From positions 485,628-549,627 of the forward strand of contig CAJQLE010000001.1 of the NCBI GenBank assembly GCA_905479105.1: DNA of 64,000 nucleotides, in the 5' to 3' direction. The stretch comes from an uncultured Flavobacteriales bacterium (GTDB taxonomy: Bacteria > Bacteroidota > Bacteroidia > Flavobacteriales_G > Salibacteraceae). Of the stretch, positions 61,392 to 64,000 are shown one piece after another (positions within the stretch are counted from its first letter, which is position 1; each line of letters begins with the position of its first letter). The notes under the pieces are model-generated. The model had not been told where the DNA came from. It saw nothing but the letters and a program-made list of their open reading frames with translations, and searched no databases. The position numbers and the translations under genes are program-made.

Positions 61392-63122
61392 TTATTCTGC
61401 AGCGTCCATTTTCAGGCTTTCATCAATCCAGACTTTTCTAAAGTCTCGATATTCTATACTATTTTGTGAAAAGCCTTTAACGTATTTTGGAAGTAAACGT
61501 GTAAACTCATCGTAGTATAATGGCATGATAACTGCGTCATTAATGAGCATTTGATCTAAGCTGCTAAAAATACTATAGCGCTTGGTCTCATTGAGCTCTC
61601 TGATTCCCATATGGTAAAGGCTGTCATATAATCCACTATGATAATTCACAGTGTTCAAATACGCTCCCGACTCATCTTCCATGTCTTTACCAAGAAACAG
61701 GCTTAAGAAGTTTTCTGGATCCGGATAATCAGCCAACCATGCACTCCTCCAAAATACAGAGTTTCCAGATTCAGCATTATCTGATTGTTGAGCCATACTA
61801 AGCACCTTGATGTCCACATTAACGTTAAGGTTGTCCTTAAGCATTTGCTGGATGACTTGAGCGATCACTTCATAATTTTGTCCTCCGCTGGCCGTTTCAA
61901 GAGTGATGGTTGGGAAATTTTCACCGTTAGGAAAGCCTGCTTGAGAAAGCAAATCCCTAGCTTTTTCTGGGTCAAAATCATTTCCTCGAACAACCTGATG
62001 CGGGTAGTTATTAAAGACTGGTGGTACTATTCCATAAACACCTGGTGTTCCTTCTCCTTGAAGCGTGTATTCGACTAACGATTTTTTATCTACGGCTAAA
62101 TTGAATGCTTTTCTAACTCGCACATCTTTGAAAAGCTCATTCTTATGCTGAAACGCGTAGTAATGGACGCTCAATGATGGAATTACCTGTGGACGATAAG
62201 AAATCACTTCCTTTTCTTCTGTGTCCTTTAAGCTTCCCATTACCTCTCCATACATGTCAATTGGAAGGGTGAAGATCATATCTAAATCACCGTTCTTAAA
62301 ACTTAGCAGCTCTGTCTTCTTGTCCTTAACAAAAGTCACTTTAATCGCGCTTAAATAAGGCAAGGAGTTTCCAAATTCATCAACACCCCAATAATTTTCA
62401 TTTCTCTGAAGCACAACCAATTCATCGCGCTGAAAAACCTTTAAATAAAACGGCCCAGTTCCAATTGCATTATTTCTTAAGTCCTCTCCATAAGTCTCCA
62501 CCGCTTCCTTTGGGTAAATGTAAAAAGCATTATGCCCCATGAGCCTTAAGAAAGATGAGAATGGAAAGTTGAGTTTGATTTTTACGGTATAATCATCAAT
62601 GATTTCAATGCATTCTAAGTCAGGTGGATTCTCTCCTTTAAGCTTAAGTTTATAGTAGTCATTTGCTCCTCTTAACCGATCCTTCACCAACCAAAACATT
62701 TGGTTATAAGGGCTTGGAGTGCAGAGTTGCTCAAAACAGTATTTAATATCATATGCATTTAGCTCTCTGCCTTTGCCCCCACTGAAACAGGGATCATCGT
62801 GAAACATAACTCCTTTGCGTAACCTAAACGTCCATTCCGTGGCATTTTCATTGGCTTCCCAGCTTTCAGCTAATCCAGGAATTGGCTCTAACGTAGCTTG
62901 ATCAAATCGCACCATGCTCTGATAAACCTGGCTCGCCACTCGATAGCCCGTTGCCTCAGTAATCTCTAAAGGGTGAAGGCTTCGAATATCCATGACTTCA
63001 TTTACACGAAAAACTCCTCCAACTTGGATGCCACCTTTGCCTTCTTTTAAAGCTGGTTTTTGTTCGCCCGCACAACCAAAAAGCATGATTGAAACGACAA
63101 TAGAAAATATTAGTCTTGTCAT
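61392..63122 (-). CDS. ABC transporter family 5 substrate-binding lipoprotein (OppA/DppA type)
   Basis: A 576-residue lipoprotein (lipobox MLFGC, C17) of the family 5 solute-binding proteins. Family features include SLHPLEITEATGY, GLAESWEANENATEWTFRLRKGVMFHDD and the KAFNLAVDKKSLVEY region. It probably binds oligopeptides in the periplasm or at the membrane. No permease or ATPase genes lie beside it, so it must work with components encoded elsewhere, as is common for this protein in Bacteroidota. Confidence 0.9.
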   Translation of the reverse strand: MTRLIFSIVVSIMLFGCAGEQKPALKEGKGGIQVGGVFRVNEVMDIRSLHPLEITEATGYRVASQVYQSMVRFDQATLEPIPGLAESWEANENATEWTFRLRKGVMFHDDPCFSGGKGRELNAYDIKYCFEQLCTPSPYNQMFWLVKDRLRGANDYYKLKLKGENPPDLECIEIIDDYTVKIKLNFPFSSFLRLMGHNAFYIYPKEAVETYGEDLRNNAIGTGPFYLKVFQRDELVVLQRNENYWGVDEFGNSLPYLSAIKVTFVKDKKTELLSFKNGDLDMIFTLPIDMYGEVMGSLKDTEEKEVISYRPQVIPSLSVHYYAFQHKNELFKDVRVRKAFNLAVDKKSLVEYTLQGEGTPGVYGIVPPVFNNYPHQVVRGNDFDPEKARDLLSQAGFPNGENFPTITLETASGGQNYEVIAQVIQQMLKDNLNVNVDIKVLSMAQQSDNAESGNSVFWRSAWLADYPDPENFLSLFLGKDMEDESGAYLNTVNYHSGLYDSLYHMGIRELNETKRYSIFSSLDQMLINDAVIMPLYYDEFTRLLPKYVKGFSQNSIEYRDFRKVWIDESLKMDAAE

Positions 63123-63259
63123 AGTGACCTAGTTCTACGCGAATAAATACCTAAGAGTTTTAAGAATTGCTATTCTCCAAGGCATCCTTTGATGTGAAAG
63201 ATAATTAATCAGTTGCACAAGTTATCTTAGTTGGGAAGCGTTAATTTGAAAGAATTTCA

Positions 63260-64000
63260 ATGAGTGCCCTGTTACGAATAATCTATGTGGCGTATAAGCC
63301 GCTGCTTATGCTTAGTGTTTTTACACTATGTTTTTCGGAGCTAAGTCGTGCGCAAAATCGAGTGATGGAGGGGCCTGAAACGATTCTTGACACCAATAGT
63401 ATTATTCCAGAAAGCTTTGAATTAAAGGGCTTAGAGCGGGATCAGTATTCAATTGATTTCGCAAAAGCATTACTGACCATTGAAGATAAATCCGTTGTTT
63501 ATCCATTAGAGATAACCGTGAATTTCAGAACCTTTCCTTTTAACTTTTCAAAACCCTACTTACACAAGGATGAATCGATCATCATTGCCCGTCAAAGAGT
63601 TTATAACCCTTTTAGGTCAAAGGTCGGGGATCAAAATGAAACACTATTAAATTTTGGTGATATTGAAAAACGGGGAAGCATTTCTCGCGGAATTAGCGCT
63701 GGGAACAACCAAAACTTGTCGGTTAATTCCAGTTTAAACCTCCAATTGTCAGGTCGTTTGAATGACCGTTTTAGTTTGGTAGCCGCAATTGCTGACCAAA
63801 ACATCCCCATTCAGCCTGAAGGAAACACACAACAACTTCAAGACTTTGACCAAGTGTACATTCAAATTTTTGATGCTAAAACGCGTATAACAGCCGGTGA
63901 TTTTCAAACCATCAGAAACGAAGGATACTTCATACGATTCAACAAACGCTTGCAAGGAGGAAGAGTTGAAAGTAAAATCGTTCCCTTTAACGGTGATACG
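63260..64000 (+). CDS. Large outer-membrane protein of Bacteroidota, 5' part
   Basis: An open frame of 247 codons from the ATG at 63260 to the window edge, with no stop. Signal-like residues 1-31 (ending SRAQ) precede a domain with KGLERDQYSIDFAKALLTI and then DIEKRGSISRGISAGNNQNL and LNLQLSGRLNDRFSLVAAIA, a pattern of alternating strands. I recognise this as the N-terminus of a conserved Bacteroidota outer-membrane protein of unknown function; the GNNQ and IPIQPEGNTQQ phrases are conserved. It is not SprA. A full length of around 1000 residues is expected but not seen here. Confidence 0.8.
   Translation, partial: MSALLRIIYVAYKPLLMLSVFTLCFSELSRAQNRVMEGPETILDTNSIIPESFELKGLERDQYSIDFAKALLTIEDKSVVYPLEITVNFRTFPFNFSKPYLHKDESIIIARQRVYNPFRSKVGDQNETLLNFGDIEKRGSISRGISAGNNQNLSVNSSLNLQLSGRLNDRFSLVAAIADQNIPIQPEGNTQQLQDFDQVYIQIFDAKTRITAGDFQTIRNEGYFIRFNKRLQGGRVESKIVPFNGDT

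Noticed and set aside
63749-63955. Minus-strand ORF at the right edge
   Set aside because: It is antisense to the large outer-membrane protein, whose + frame is open from the ATG at 63260 to the window end with clear family sequence.

Overview
The window is a stretch of a Bacteroidota chromosome, most likely a free-living (probably marine) member of the Flavobacteriales. The evidence is in the sequence: five proteins carry type IX secretion (T9SS) C-terminal sorting domains, there is a PorP/SprF-like protein, a TonB-dependent receptor with a carboxypeptidase-like N-terminal domain, many lipoproteins, almost no Shine-Dalgarno sites, and promoters of the TTG-N19-TAnnTTTG type. No phage, integrase, transposase or CRISPR array is visible.

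Layout. 1-3.9 kb: the start of a tRNA-dihydrouridine synthase gene, a CPBP membrane protease and an ExbB-membrane protein-ExbD-ExbD operon. 4.2-7.4 kb: a three-gene operon with a perfect promoter, encoding an MbnP-like protein with a T9SS tail and two diheme MauG/MbnH-type peroxidases. 7.4-10.1 kb: a rhodanese and the RNA-binding protein Tex. 10.1-13.1 kb: two secreted T9SS proteins, then a flavodoxin-reductase pseudogene. 13.7-27.1 kb: a surface-adhesin operon with a 3220-residue type B T9SS substrate, a PorP/SprF partner and a PorE-like OmpA/PD40 protein. 27.3-29.2 kb: a decayed DUF4856-like lipoprotein gene, a TPR lipoprotein and tRNA-Ser(GGA).

29.2-39.6 kb is mainly housekeeping and envelope genes: a TMTC-like TPR membrane protein, asparaginase, porin, TatD, a GT9 glycosyltransferase, an alkyltransferase-like protein, a DUF5916 protein, TrmB and an SDR. 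39.8-44.7 kb: a lipoprotein resembling a stand-alone protease propeptide, a reprolysin-type secreted metalloprotease, a glycosyltransferase and a GSCFA protein.

44.7-53.5 kb looks like a phosphate-response island: a PhoR/PhoB-like two-component system, a beta-helix lipoprotein, a TonB-dependent receptor, a small secreted protein and a Na/Pi cotransporter with a PhoU domain. Three promoters in it carry TAAC-like half-sites repeated every 11 bp, the geometry expected of PhoB/PhoP boxes; this is the most interesting regulatory signal in the window. 53.5-55.6 kb has two lipoproteins and an orphan LuxE-like acyl-protein synthetase. 55.7-59 kb is an arsenic operon (arsR-arsM-arsC-acr3) with an operator over its promoter, preceded by a DUF2892 membrane protein. 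The end holds tyrS (with an altered HIGH motif), an OmpA lipoprotein, a peptide-type ABC substrate-binding lipoprotein and the beginning of a large outer-membrane protein cut by the window edge.

All assignments come from reading motifs and domain order; no database search was run.
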